Below, piece after piece: positions 35,301 through 50,300 of a stretch of 64,000 nucleotides of DNA; within the stretch, counting starts at the first letter, position 1, and every line of letters starts with the position of its first letter. Both the position numbers and the translations under genes were made by a program. Origin of the DNA: Glandiceps talaboti (Eukaryota; Hemichordata; Enteropneusta; Spengelidae); the NCBI RefSeq assembly GCF_964340395.1, contig NC_135554.1, positions 25,510,592 to 25,574,591 on the forward strand. Direction: 5' to 3'. The notes below the pieces were generated by a model. That model saw nothing but the letters and a program-made list of their open reading frames with translations. It was not told where the DNA came from and did no database searches.

Positions 35301-38300
35301 CAAGGAAAATGTCCTGCACAAGACACCTGTTGGAAAAGTATCAAACTTGCTGTATGTCAATGTTTTACATTACAGAGAATGACATCATAGTACATAGGCC
35401 TTGACAGAGACCTGGTGATAGAAGTACTGTCGAGCAATGCCAATCAATGATGAAAACATGAAATGGGGCTCGTTACCCTACCAACAATGTTGAATGACAT
35501 GCATTTATCATGAGAAGGTGTATATCTGAAGTAATGTATACCTGTCACTGGTACTGGTAAGAAAAATTGGTTCTTAGGCTAACAGACACAGGTTACTTGG
35601 ATATAAGTATTTTCAAACACACTAATATTGTACTTTCTTCTAAGGACAAAACTAATGACGTACCTTACTGGAAGCTTTGATGTCTTTCTCAAAGTTGAAA
35701 TGCCTACAAAACAACCCGACTGTAAATAATGACCTCAGTAATGATGGTTTACTCGCAGCTAAGTCTACACCATCTGGATTCTGAGTAATTTCATTCTTTA
35801 TCTTTGACAACACACCTGACAGGAAATCAAAGCCAAACATGATATTTTAGTACTCGTGTATTGTTTTGTATGTCCTCATACAAAACATTCACAATATTTA
35901 TCAAATGAATTCAAATGATCCATTGGCCAGTGGCTCAATATTTGTAAATATCCAATAACTTTAATGATTTGCACTTCAACTGTCTTTTAAATCAAGTGAC
36001 TGTGAATTTTGCGTCGGTGTCAGATTTATGCTGATGCAGTGCCAACGTCTCTATGGACATCTGAATGTAACATAAAATCTACAGTTTCATTCATTTCAGC
36101 CAAGCTTCTAGACTAATTAAGAACATGACCATGACGTTCTCTGGATGGTCACATATATTACTTAGTTAACGGACTTACCAAAGAACTTTTGAAAACAATC
36201 TTTCACCAGCTTGAAATTATGAGTTACATTATTAACTACTGATGCAAGACAGCTCACACAACTCTGCAGCACCTGAAAATAATCATGTCAGTCATCTTTA
36301 GAATCAAAATTCTGTAACTGTACCTGTAAATGGTATAATACTACTGTTCAAGATTATCTCTGAGTTTCAAGACATTTATTTTGCTTTGTACAAGTGTTGA
36401 TACAAAGGTGTTCTTCTAATTTAAATGGGTTTTCTTTGTGTGTCTTCTTTTGCAGTTTTTTTTCCAATTCTAACTGTTATATTATATTTATGTAAAATTT
36501 CATGAAACATCCCAGAGGTATGAAACTAGTCACAAGTTCAAGTCTACTTTGTACTTGATTTACTGCAGCTACCAAGGGGTTCATATCATAATAGGTATGG
36601 TAACAGTGTTCTACTTAAAATCCTCTTTCTACCAACTTGTACTTAGTTGTGTACAAACAAATACACCCTGGGGAGAACGAGGATCCATTTACTGTAAAAA
36701 TCTGTATCAAAATAGTGACCAAACACTGTTGAGCTCATTAGTTCATGTATATTAATGGCACTTCTTCAGGTATGGACACAATTTTCCAAGCTTTGAGCCA
36801 CTCAACTGAATTCAAGCAGCATTTCAAGGAAAAAGTTGGTTCTTTCAATATATTACACTTACCATTTGACCATGTTTGATGATAAGCTTCATGAGATCTT
36901 CTTCAAGGGTCGCTAAGAACACCTCACTAGGATGGTCCATCAATGGCACCACTAATTCTAATGTCTTGGCTACATTGTACAAAACCAAGTAATCTCCTTG
37001 TGTCTAAAACATAAACACACACAATCAAAATAACAAAATTGAAATTCAGACTTACACTTTATTTTGACAGTCAAATTATCTGTGAAGAAATATGGATCTA
37101 AACACTTAAATAAGAAGCTCACTTTCCTTTCCTGCTTTGTTGTCAGGAATGTAGCTAATTTGTTAGTTCTGTGGAAAAGCTCAAAAGGTAGAAATATATT
37201 ATACAATTCAACGAAGAATTACTAAAACTGTTTTGTAAAAATGTTGACAAATGAACATAGTTGCTTTGCCTAACATAGTTGCTTTGCTTTCCCTCTTGAC
37301 TGTTTCTCACTCTTGAATGAGGCAACACAGTGTATCTCACACAACAAACAGAGCTACAATGAGGTCAAGGTTCAAAGTTCACTCAATTCAAGCTAGACAA
37401 ACTATTCTACTTACACTGCATCTTGTACTGAGGTAGGGTTGTAGTGTTAAAGCATGTGGTACTAAGAGCTCTGGTCTGATCTTAGCAAACAAGAATAATG
37501 TCTGCATGCATGACACCAATCTGTTACTACTAGTTGCCTTGCCTTCTGCAGACAGTTCTGAAAAATAAATCATAAAACATGATAAACATGACTGCATTCT
37601 CATTCCAATTACAGATAAGAAATTTCCACAAATGTCCTTGATGTAATGATATACATACCAACAATGCACATGATTCGAAATTACTATTTCTGGAAATTAG
37701 AGTTGAATTTTCAGCTTTGTTATTTTCTTGACAGATCTATTACCAGACAACCAGCTTTGCTTGTCTTGTGATGTACAGTGGGTTTCATAGTAAAATTGAC
37801 TATCACTTATCACAATGGTTAAATTCAAATGACCATTCTAAATTTCAAATTATATACATTGTAGTGTTCTCCCCATATAAAGTAACACGGCATGACACCC
37901 TACTAAACAGATTAAAACTGTACTCAATCATCACACTAAACTCTAATTTTCTGCAAAAATGGGATTATAATGCCACCAGTTCCAAGACTCAAACATTCTG
38001 ATTTGTACCTGGCAAGAAGAAAGTGTGTTTCATATCTCTGATCCCCCCTTGTGAAAATATTCCAGTGTGAACACAGTATAGCATCAATACTAGGGCCCCT
38101 TAGTACTTTGATTGTATTGCCCAACACACGACCCTTGACTACGTACGTAACAACCAGTTTTGGTGCTTGTACGTCTATGATACAGATACAGATAGCAAAT
38201 CATTTATGTAGTCCTGATGCATAAATGTATATGAAATTCCATTACAGATAATTATTCCTTCAAAATATATTGGTAAGTCTACAGGACTATTTCTTGACAG

Positions 38301-41300
38301 TTATCCACCACTTCCAGTATTGAACAATGTCAGGCTGAATACAAAGAGGGCTTACCAGCTGCTTTTTCTTCTAAGCGTAGGACATTTTCCACAAGGCAGT
38401 CAACGATCTGTTCGCAAGCCCTGAACACAGGTTTATTGTAATTATCATTCTCTGTTCTAACAAGCTGTAATAAAAACATGATACATCTCATTAGACTGGA
38501 TAATATGGAGTTACTGCCATCATGTATCACCTACAAGATTTTAGCCAGAGTATGATTTATAAATTTCAATGCTTAGCCACCAGAGTACAACTTGTCCATT
38601 TCATTGTTTAGCCAGAGTATGACTTATGAATTTCATTGCTTAGCCAGAGTACAACTTATAAATTTCATTGCTTAGCTAGAGTACAACTTGTCCATTTCAC
38701 TGCTTACTAAGACTTTTAAGACTGTCATAAGTATCAAAATATGCATCAACAAAGTTCAATCATTAGTCTGTGTTATCTGCAGTAATGGAGTACAAAAAAA
38801 CGTCTTAATTTCAGACTAGTTTTGCAGGTAAGCCGACTTATTCTAGGATGCCATAAAGCATAACATACATAAACTGTATTGGCAAACAAACCTAAAGGGC
38901 AAAAGTAGGTTAACAAAAGTCTACATCACAATATTTTGGTCTCTTTTTTATGATACTTTATCAATTCCTTTTTCTTATGCACGCAAGTCATTTCTTTGTA
39001 GGCTTGTTTCTGGCTAAAACTTTGATGAAAGATGGCTTACGAATGTTGATTATACACTATGAAGCGACAGTTTTATTTAATTTCATTTGGATAAGTGAAC
39101 AGAATACAAACACATAAGAATACCAGAGGTTCAAAAAAGCTGAACAGAACATTACAAGGTATGTCGTCACTTTAGGTGTGAGGAACAGATTTACCCACTA
39201 TCCATTACTCTAGTAATACAAAAGCTATACTACAGAACAGAGACTGAAATAGGACCTTAAATCCTGAGCAAAGTCTTTATTCTGTATACCTCCAATGTTA
39301 TCTTATCATATCTTTAACTTGCCTTGTACCATACTCAACTACGTTAGAGCCCTTGTGCGACTTAATGCCCACTCACCTGTAGATTAAATGACCCATGTCT
39401 GAGCATAAGCCCACCTCACATTGGAATGGAACTCTTTTTGGCTAATGAAAATATTAGCTGACATTCTTGATGAAAATATTAGCCAGCATCCTTTATGACA
39501 GTGTGTTTTGTTAACTTGTCACAGGTGAAAAGGCTTACGGCTCTACGGCAGTTGAGTAAAGTAATCACCATAGAAGTCAAAACAAACATTAAATTCTAAA
39601 CAAATGAAGTTCAAATACAATATTTGAATTCCCATTTATACAAAATACAAACATGAAGTATACATGTACAATATTTTTTTCATGACATTACCACTTTTAA
39701 GATTGCGAAGCTAATAGCTCTGTTCACAACAGTTGAGATTTTTTTGTATGAAAAAACATGTGTTACACACTCTTAGGATTGGACATAATATACATCATCA
39801 TTGCCATCATTGCCATAATGTCACATTACGTCCAATCCAAAGAGTAAGTGAATTAAAGGCCCATGATTTACTCCCAGGTCCTCACATAAGTGCACTCTTA
39901 TCAGCAGAATCATAAGAATTTGATAGGATCATTCTCTTGTTCAAGAAATGCTATTTCTATACCTCTGCCAAACAACGGTTAGTCAATCCAACATGGGCCT
40001 TTAACTTCAATCTTTTATAACACAATATTGTATAAGAAAATGTTACTACTATAGACCACTTACAATTACAAAGATCTTGGAAAGGAAAACAATTAGTACA
40101 TATATTTCAAATCAAATATGGTGACAGTTGAACAAGAAGATTGCAATCTGACCCGATCATCTCAAACCAAAGTGTTTGACTTGACAGCTTGCAGTTAATC
40201 ACACACTGCAATAAGAATACTTGCAGATAAGGTTTGGGCCATGGAGACTTATTTATGTATTGATTTATCTACTTACCACCCTTTATATAAACCCACAATA
40301 CCTTTACATCATAAAGTAATAAATACTGACCTCAGTAAAAAATAAAACTCTTTATATAAACTATAAAACTTGTATATGCATTCCTTTGTAATCCCTTAAA
40401 TCAAGTATTAATCTATCTATGTTTTGGAAGGGATTTGCTAATTTTAACTCTTCCCTAAATATGAATTGGTCACCAGATGCCATCAATATGTTGTCTCTTA
40501 GACCTCAAAGTGCAGTGGTTTTCTTTTTTCTTTTCAAACTACAATAAGGAAATTATAAAGGGATGCATATACACAACCTCCTTAAGAACCAAAATGAAAA
40601 TAAAACCTAGCCATTTGCAGGGCTTGCACTTGCCTTCCTGTTACCTGCTCTACCTCCATCAAGAGCTGATTCGGATTTACCATCTGGCAGCACTAATGAC
40701 TGTAATAAATTTTATACCAGCGGGTTATCCTTTCACCATTCTAAATAACTATCCTTGTTTTTTTTCTATCATTTTTGTCTTTTGTTAAACAGTTAATTTT
40801 ATATGTATTTTTCATGTGCATATGATATTAAGTTAAAAGCAGCATGTTCCAAAAGCTATTACTTCCATTATTTTGAATCACTTACATAGAATTATCATCA
40901 TGCTTTTTGTAAGCAGTGTGCACACAAATCAAACAGAATCACAATTTCATATTCAAATGACAGATGTGCATAGAATGCATTTCTCAAAAAAATAATTGGA
41001 TGAACTGTTTTTTCAAAGTTTTAGTGATTTTAGATGAATATGAAATGCAGAGAGATAGAGAGAGATAGTTATGCCAAAGAACACAGATCTAGAAGACAAG
41101 TACATGTGTTTTTAGAGACAGTTTAGAAAATGAATTGTATTAGTTTGTTTATTTTTGTGACTTGAAACCTACACACAACTAACTATCCAAAGAGAGTAAG
41201 TACCAGCCTGATGTGATAGGGTTCAAATGATTACTGTTATGGTTAGCAAAGGTTTCTGTAGTTGTTATGACTGAATGCAAGCCCTGCAGAGGAGAGCTAG

Positions 41301-44300
41301 AAGAGAATGTTTGACGTGAGGTTATGATGGGGTGAAAAAAAAGATGCACATTAAATACTTACATTGCACAGTAGTTGTTCAAACCATTCATATCCAGTTT
41401 CTTTGCATGCTGCTACAACATCTGTAATGTGATGAACTCTTCTGAGAACTCCACTTGCAGTATCAGACCCACGTAATGGAGTAAACCACATCTTCTGGAA
41501 TGTGTCGTTGACTAGTTTCTACAGACAGATAGCAAGATACAGAAAGATTAGGGTGTGACTGCAGTAAAATGTTTGCAAAAACAATCAAATTTCAATGGTC
41601 TTCAAATTTTAACTATCTAAACTGATACACATACAACTGACAATAACAAATCTCTATACATGTGCTCACACAATGGCAACACAGTTTTATAGTCTACAGT
41701 TACTACAACAAAACACATACTAATGCAGCAATAAGAAGGAACACTGAAGACATGATAGCTCATCAATTTTCAGACATCAATATTTACCTATTATATAGAA
41801 TCTGATTTGTAACCATAGACATCAGTTTGGCTAGATTTGAATACTGTGATGTTTACATTGAACAAAAACTTCCAATAGGGAACTTGCAAACCCACCATGT
41901 TGAATATTGCATCATGGGAAATGTGATAATAAATACTAATCAATTACTACAATTAGTATTGTAAACAATGTTGATACATTGTTTGTAACCACAAATAATC
42001 AATTCATATTTACCATCACCATTGTGAGGTTTATTTTATTGGTAGCTCAAGATTAGATGTTATGATAATCACAGATAATCCCATAGTCCTTTGTGTCTGA
42101 ACATGCTCAGTCTGGATTGCAAGTTCCCTATTGTATAGCAAACTTTGAATTCATAAAACTTGTGTTTTGTAAATACCTTAGTTCATGACAAAATCTCTGA
42201 ATTGTTAAAAAGTTCACATGGGAAGATGTTATGTGTTCTCCTGAAAATGTCATACTTGTTGAAGAATAATTAACTCACCTTTATTCCTTCTTCATCATTA
42301 ACTCTACGGATCATTTTAACACACATTTCTGGCACCTTTGGGAAGTCTGGAATTTCTATACAAATATCCCTGAGTATTTTAATAACACGTTTGCGAACAC
42401 TAATACCAGTATCCTAGACAACACAAAAGAATAAAACATTTTTTTAAAGAATATCCCTCCCTATTATAGATATGACTACATGTTTGTTTGACTCAGTCAT
42501 TTCTGTTCAGAAATTTTACAAAATATTCACATTAATTTGGTTTTTATATATAGCACTTTCCCACTCAGTCTCGGTGCTCAAAGCGCTTTACAATTATTAC
42601 CCCTGGCTCGGATCTATCACAACAGCCCTTTGTAGTTCCTCAACTCCCTGAGGAGCATACGGTAATACTTAAGCTTTCAGTATAAATGTGAAACTGCTTG
42701 TTAGGATTTTCAGAGTGAGGCTCATCGAGATTTAAGAACACAAATTATCAACACTGAAAAAAATCACAACATATGTTATTTAGCAAACTGATTCTTCTTT
42801 TTTAACCAGCAACTAATGAATGTTACTAGTGGTAAACAATACCCTCCAAAACATGTAGTTTTGGCATGGACTGTTTCTTTTAATGTGTTCAGACTCAACT
42901 TATCCCCTGAACTTGTGAAGAAGAGAAAATATCTTTACAGAAACACATAATTTCAATACTGTTTGACACTAAAAAATATGAAGGATGTGCAAAAGCTTAC
43001 CAGTATCCTTTCTATTAACATGTTATAATACTGAGGAATCAGTTCTGGTCTTTTGAGCACAAACTTGCCAACTAGTTCTACAGCAGCTTCTCGCACACTT
43101 GTTGAATGATCCATGAATCGGCCATGGACTCCATGTTCCATATCATGCTATTGAATACAAAATAGAACTGGTGGTTAGTTTCATTTTATGGCAGATTAGA
43201 CAGAGACAAGCCATTTTGTATCATCAGTATTTGTGTGTTGTAAGTAGCAGATCACAATGCTTCCATAATAAGGGCTATCAGTTGAAATAAAGTCAGCTAC
43301 ATCTATATAGATTTGTGACATGTGCCCTGCCTATTCCATAGTATTACTATTCATGAGCAGGTACATGAATATTAATTAGGGGTTGGGTTACTCATTATCC
43401 TTGGCTTGTAATTTTTAGTGTACCACATATAGCAATAAAGAATGTAGTGTTTTGAGTATACTCTATGACTCTTGCTATCTTTCCTTACCCACTACGCCAC
43501 ACACTGGTCACCTCGATACCAAGACCAGGATTAAGAACTTGATATGTTTATAAGATTACTTACCCTGGCAAGCATACTTGGATCAGCTTCCACTACTTGT
43601 GTAAGACACCTTACTGCCTTTGTTCTGACTGCTACTGCCTGCTCACTAAGTACTCTTAAAATCTAGAGTGGAAAAAGATGATATGTTGTTTTTATTAAGA
43701 ATGCATTCTTTGAACATAAGCTACTTTATCTTTTAACTTTCAAAACAGAAAGTTGTCTCTACCATCTGTGTTGCACCATCTTATGATGGTGTACAAAAAC
43801 AATAAATGACAATCTCATTGTGGTTACCCTGATAGATGGTTCATTAAGACAAACCCCAATTCCAATGCTGATAATAGTGACTTACCTGGCCAAGATAAAT
43901 ATCAAAACTCTGTGAAAATGGCCGATTTGAGGTTAGATACCTGGCAACCAAGCAGGCATTCTCATATGTAAGTTTACTGTGTGATTGTCTGGAATGAATA
44001 AGAAAGAAGATGATTTATTACTAGATTGTAAGCTACGACAGTTTGGACGTTGCTTTGCTGGTATTGCAGTCCAGGCCACTGAGGTGGGGTGGGGTGGGGT
44101 GGGGTGGGGTGTATGTCCCAAATTTTCAACCTGCAAATCAACATACAAGCTATGTAATGCAGAATAGAGTCCTGACTTCCTCAATGTGTCAATTAATCTA
44201 TGAAAACACGATTTTACATGATTTTTTTTTTTTGCATTAAAATGAATACTTCAACATATGGCATGCTATAAATATTACTGTTTACTTATTTGCATCTTCT

Positions 44301-47300
44301 ACAGATGTAGTCTGTAAAACTAAATTTGAATGTGAAAGAATTTTACACCTTAAATTTGCTCTCCAAAGACAAGACTATCAAACAAGAAGTCATAACACAC
44401 AATCTAGGATTGTTAAAATAATGGTTTACCAAATCTTCAATCCAGTGTGTGTGCATGTGTGTGATATCATGAAATGAACACAAAGAAACATCTACAGGAT
44501 CCCAGTTAGTGTGTCTGATACCATAAAATGTAGGCACTAGCACATAAAATGATAGTAATGTGTAGTATACAAACCTTATTGATGCGAATGGTCCAATTGT
44601 GACCTTGATCATGGATACAAGGAACGATTTCCTTTTCTCAGATGACTGCAATACATCTGTTGTTGATGTTGCTGTTGTACTCTCGTTGTTTTCTTGTGCT
44701 TTTATTGACTTCTCAACCTCCGTTGTTGTATCACGAAACCACTGACCTATGTAAAACTGCCTTGCAAACTAAAAATGGAAAAGAGTATTCTTTTAACTCT
44801 TTGATTTATTTTTGAACGTTCCATGTTGAAATTGTTTGATCTGGTAGCAAACATGAGGGGAAACAGCAAACTTTCTGTTCGAATTGAAAATCTATCATAA
44901 CTTTTCTGGAACCAATAGTAAAATTTTCATACACTGTTCTTGTTGAACGTCACATTTTTTTTAGAAGGGTTACTTTATCATTTTGATACCTATTTCAACA
45001 AATGTCACAGTTCAACCACAACACAAAAAATGCATGTTGTTGACAATATAGCTAACCCTAGCACTGTGAATGTCAACACTTAAATTGTACATAAACTCAC
45101 CTTTAAAGCTGGCTCATTCTGCCCATGATAGGCTAGATAATCTAGCATTGCACGTTGTAAACAGGTGACTGCATCTACTTTTTTTTCGTTAACAGATGAA
45201 GACTCTGAATTAGAGTCCTCGTCGTCTGAAACTGGAGCACTTTTAGCATGTACCTATAAAAATATTGAAAATACATTAAAAGTCTTGCCAAACTACACCA
45301 GATTAATAAAACACCTATATTGATATTACGATGACATCCTCTGAAATAAATGGGTACTTTGATTTTACTATAACACACAGTATAATTTAATCAGAAATTG
45401 AGAAATAAATGTAACATTCACATAATTCTGAGCATATTATGTGGTAGGCAAAACAACCCTGCACTTACATCATCAACAATGGCATCTATTGTACTTTGGT
45501 CCAGCTGACTGCTAACTGCATCTCTTCGAAGTCTGCTGGCAACTTGTCCAAGATAGTCGAGCGATGACACCCTCAATGTCATATCATTGGAACGATTACT
45601 AAAGCCATGAACCTGAACAGATAATAAATATAAGTACTATAACCAAAAAAGATTTACAGATACAAAACTCTTTCAAAGCTTGACTAAAGATATGGGCAAA
45701 CAAACAAAAACTTTTGAGATTTACAGATACACAAATAACCCCTCTGTAAGTTGGACTAAGTCATGGGTAAATAAAACACCAACGCCCTTTTTACTTTTGA
45801 TTTCTCACTCGAATGTACACTGCCTCAGAATCAGTGTGCCCTCTAATGATAGCCAAATTTTGTTGTTGTGAGTCAAAATGAGAAAAACTGGGATTTTTTA
45901 TGAGTCACCACATAGTAAGAGATAGGGGAACAGCAAATTTTGGTGCGTCACTCGAAATTGTGTGCGTCAGTGGTGCGTCAAATTGGCTTAGAGGGCACAC
46001 TGCTCAGAATGTTGTCCAATATTTTCCCCAAAATTTTCTATTTGTTTTGATAGTGATCACAAATTTCATTTCATTTCAACTTCTTGCTACATTCCTTAAA
46101 ATGCACATGCCTCATCTCATCATCTGACAAATTGTCATTTAATTTTCTCTTTTCTTTCAGGTTTTGTATTGACAAACAGATGTTGAGTACTTTCCTCTTC
46201 TCCTCGCTATTTGTTCAGTATTTACCAAGAAATCAAGTCACACAAAATTTCTGTGCAACATGTAAAGTTGAAGTCTAAGAAGAAGGACTCAAGGATAGTC
46301 TTCCTATTAGTTCATCATAGCTATGATCTGAGCCATTCCAGATTTCACAACTTAATACTCACCAGTAACCTTCCAAGCAAACTGAGTAGAACTTCTGCGG
46401 CAGGCCACTCTGGTTTGTTGACCGTTGACAGAAGATCTTGGACAAAGTTTTCAAATAGTGGACGGTAGTCTTCTTCATCTCTACTAGTACACCTTGGATT
46501 AACCAGTCGCAAGTAATCAGTGTTAGTAAACCTTTATGTGGATGTCATACTCTGAGAAAACCTACACATTTGATGTCAGGGTTATTTTTTAATTTGCTTA
46601 ATTTTAAAAGTAGCTAGTTACACAAGTAAGTATTACTTTCATGTCATGTCAACTGTACCCACACTTGACGATTTGTGAGAATTGTGGCTTCAATTTAGTT
46701 TGAACTAAATTGTTTTCATTTCTTTTCTGGATATCTTTATCAAACATGTCATACGCTGATACTCATTTCACAGAATTACTAGTATGACACTGTATTTCAT
46801 ATTATCTTATAATGAAAATAAGTATCTTCAAAACCAAAACAATTAACTCTCAGATAAATTTGCAATTTGACTTACTTTTTAAGGAAGACAGAGAGGAAAT
46901 TTTGAGCAACTCTCAAGGATGTCTCATATTGATTCAAAATCACAACATCTTTATCAACATCATCTCCCTGTGAAAGTAAAAAAGATGTATGTTACATCTA
47001 AGAATCAGTTACCCACATTCATTATAATCAATTTTCTAGAACACTAATGTAGCTCAGTTGCCCGCCATGACAATGTTAATGAAATGAAAAAATAAAAGTT
47101 GTCTACTAATCAGCTAAGAATCTTGAACTTATTTGAGTCTACAACACTTCAGTTCATAAAGATTACACATTTATAGGATCCCTTCTAGGATACAGAAATA
47201 TGACAAAAAGAATGCACAATGTGTTATGAATGAAACCAACCTTATCTGCGATAGCTTCATCATCATCTTCATCATCCTCATCAGCTGTACGGTCTTCTCC

Positions 47301-50300
47301 ATCCGTTGAAGGCAGTGTTACTATACATTGTATCAGCTGAAGAACTAAGGCTGTAACCATCTGTATATTGTCTTCTGAATTCAGCCTGTCATCAAAAAAC
47401 ACACAAAATATCATCAATAAGCAACATTCAAAGATTTTGCTTCCAATTGGTACTGATAATAAATCAATTTCCTAGCCCACTTTCACTTCGTCTTTCTGAA
47501 ACCATACATCAAATTTTAGAGTTGGAAAAGAAGAACTCAACTGGATTCAGAAATCAAAATCACTTCATTTCTTTAATCTAGCTTGACATCTAAAATACCT
47601 TTATTTGTTAACAATATGCTCCTACGTACTGGTTACTATTTTGGTAGAAAAAAGAAACTTTTAATTCATTGCTTAATTTAGAACTTGTATTGTGGTTTCA
47701 AAATACTATGTAGTTACAGCAATACAAATTGTAATATGTTGTTTGTATAGTTACCTGAAGTTCCGGAGATTTTTCTTACTAGATGGTAATCTTGCTAAGG
47801 ATGCTAATATATCCTCTAGGATAAGCTGCCTGTGCTTCTCATAATTAGAAAACACCTAAAATTGAGACCAAGAGTAAACGCCACAATACCAAGACTGGAC
47901 TAAAACATACAAATTTCACTACAACATAAAACTGGTGTCCCCTAAGAATGTACACGACACCAAAGTAAAGCGTTTTCTGTATGTACCACGATCAATTATA
48001 ACATCCATATCAAGTGTAAACATATAACTGTTTCATTTGCTAATTGTCTATATTATTAGAGAGACCACATGCTAGACTTGTAAATAAACCAATTGAAACA
48101 GTATACTTTTACACTTGATATGAATGCTATAAATGAGTGTAGCACATAGTGAAAGTGCTTTACTTCCCTGTTACATGTTGTTGTGTTTATTTTGTTTAGT
48201 ATACTTATCTCACACAAAAGTATATGTTACATAAATACAAGTTACACACCAATATAATCACACATACATAGATATAATTCTCACATCATAATGGCAATGA
48301 TACAACAAACAAAGTATCAGAGACATTTAACGATCAATAAAAACTACAGTAATAGAGTACTTACTCCTGTGATAAGTTTCATTGCACTGAGTTGTAATTC
48401 GCTGACATTTTCTACAAAGAATGGGGCCAGACCAATTGATGATAACTACATAACAAAACAATATGTATAATTAGATAAATCAATCACCACATAAAAAAAT
48501 TTATGATACTGTGAATGCAAAATGCATTCCTAGTATTTTTCAAATGTCAAACATTGGCTGAAGTCACTGTTAAGAAATCTGTCTTTTTTGTGTTCATAGT
48601 GCAATATCCAAATTTGACAAGAAAACCCAACAAGTGGGTCTTGACATTATTACAATCTAGAATATTGTCATTTTGATATCCAACGCTTACATTTAAAAAA
48701 TTTGACAGGTGTACTTACTTACAAGCACAAAGAGTATTGACAACATCATGATCCAGAATTCTTTCTCATTTTTGTATTTGTGGCTCAATCTCAAAATTTT
48801 ACACAAAATGTACTTACGAGCAATACTGTTGTATCTGTGAGAGTCTGGATCTCCATGAGGTCAGCTAAATTTGAGACTATTTCACACAGTTTATTATACA
48901 TTGCTATAATAGATTTCTCTTTGGTACCATGTGCTCTTGCTCGTTTCATTCTCATATTGCTCACAAAACCATCTGAAATAGAATCCATAAATACATAAAC
49001 ATTTGTGTATAAGAAACCTCTCTATTGACATACATGTACATAACTAGTAAATAATGACAAAGTGTAATCAGCACCACTGTCTCCTAGTATGTCATTTTAT
49101 GAATCTGCATCATTCTTGTACTTCATACTGATATCAACATCAGTTTGGTTACTAAATACAAGGGGAGGGAGGAGAAGTATTATTAAGAGAAATGACAGGC
49201 AAACGCCCCAAATGAAGTTATTGCAACAGTGCAATACAAGGTGAACTAAATGAGTACTTTACATTATTTAATATGTAGATTTACCCTGTACACTGGGTGA
49301 TATTGATTATTTGTTGTTTGTATTGGGTGGGGGTTGAAATCAGATGAGAAATAACGATTGAAAGGCCCCAAAGAAAGTTTTTAAAGTCACTGTTCATACA
49401 GTGTAATACAAAGTGAATTGGGTACTTTACCCTTGTTATGTGGATTCACTCTGTAGACTGGATCATATTCAGGGTAGATGGTATTCAGTAATTGGAATTT
49501 CACTAATACTCCAAGCCTTTCAATCACATCCTCTATATACACTTCTTTTGGCATGTTTGGTGACGTCATAATATACATGGCTGTAAGGCTAGCATCAATG
49601 GACCTTGTCACACGGTCCATTGTCAATTCTCGCCAAAGTTTCTGTCCCTGTTTATCTTCATCATCCTGGTACCAAAATTAAAAACAAGAATAAATATGAA
49701 GTTTTCATTTCAACTCTTTTTCTATCATCATGCCCAACTACATTTACCATTCTAACATCATGAGGCATACTAATATAATAACGTTTCCCAGTAATGTTGA
49801 CTTATGTGTATGTATGTGCCATATCTATCGTATAAAAATCTCACCATTGGAATGGAGATTGCATCATGTTCTCGTCAGTCACCTGAAGCATTCAAGGGGA
49901 AAATTCTAACAGGTGCTGCTGTGTCATAATCCTTACCACAATTTACAGCTGTAATAACATAAGTTTTCATAAATTCTTATCACTTTAATAATTTGAATTA
50001 TGCCTAAGTAATACTTTACCTGGTTCATAGTAGGCTGTAACTTGCACCCATCTCGGATATTTCTTTCCAATATATTTAGAAGTCGTACCAGTTTCTCAGA
50101 AGATATCTGGAAGATAGGCATTTCGAGTAAAATGTATGTAATATACTACAATTTCTCATCTCTGATACACACCATACAGCATTTTGTTATTTTTAAACTA
50201 GAAATGCTCATGCAATGAAACATCAAAAACATAGTACATATGACTAGTCACTTCCTCCATGGCACTTTACAAAACCTTTTACCAAGTCAGACATTCACAA

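Larger units (their letters stand above)
38465..41362. other. Large NIPBL intron (2.9 kb)
   Basis: Holds a 38,540-38,705 repeat and a TTAA-flanked MITE at 39,857-40,000. Otherwise it is AT-rich sequence with no exon-like or RNA-like signal that I can support. Confidence 0.6.
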
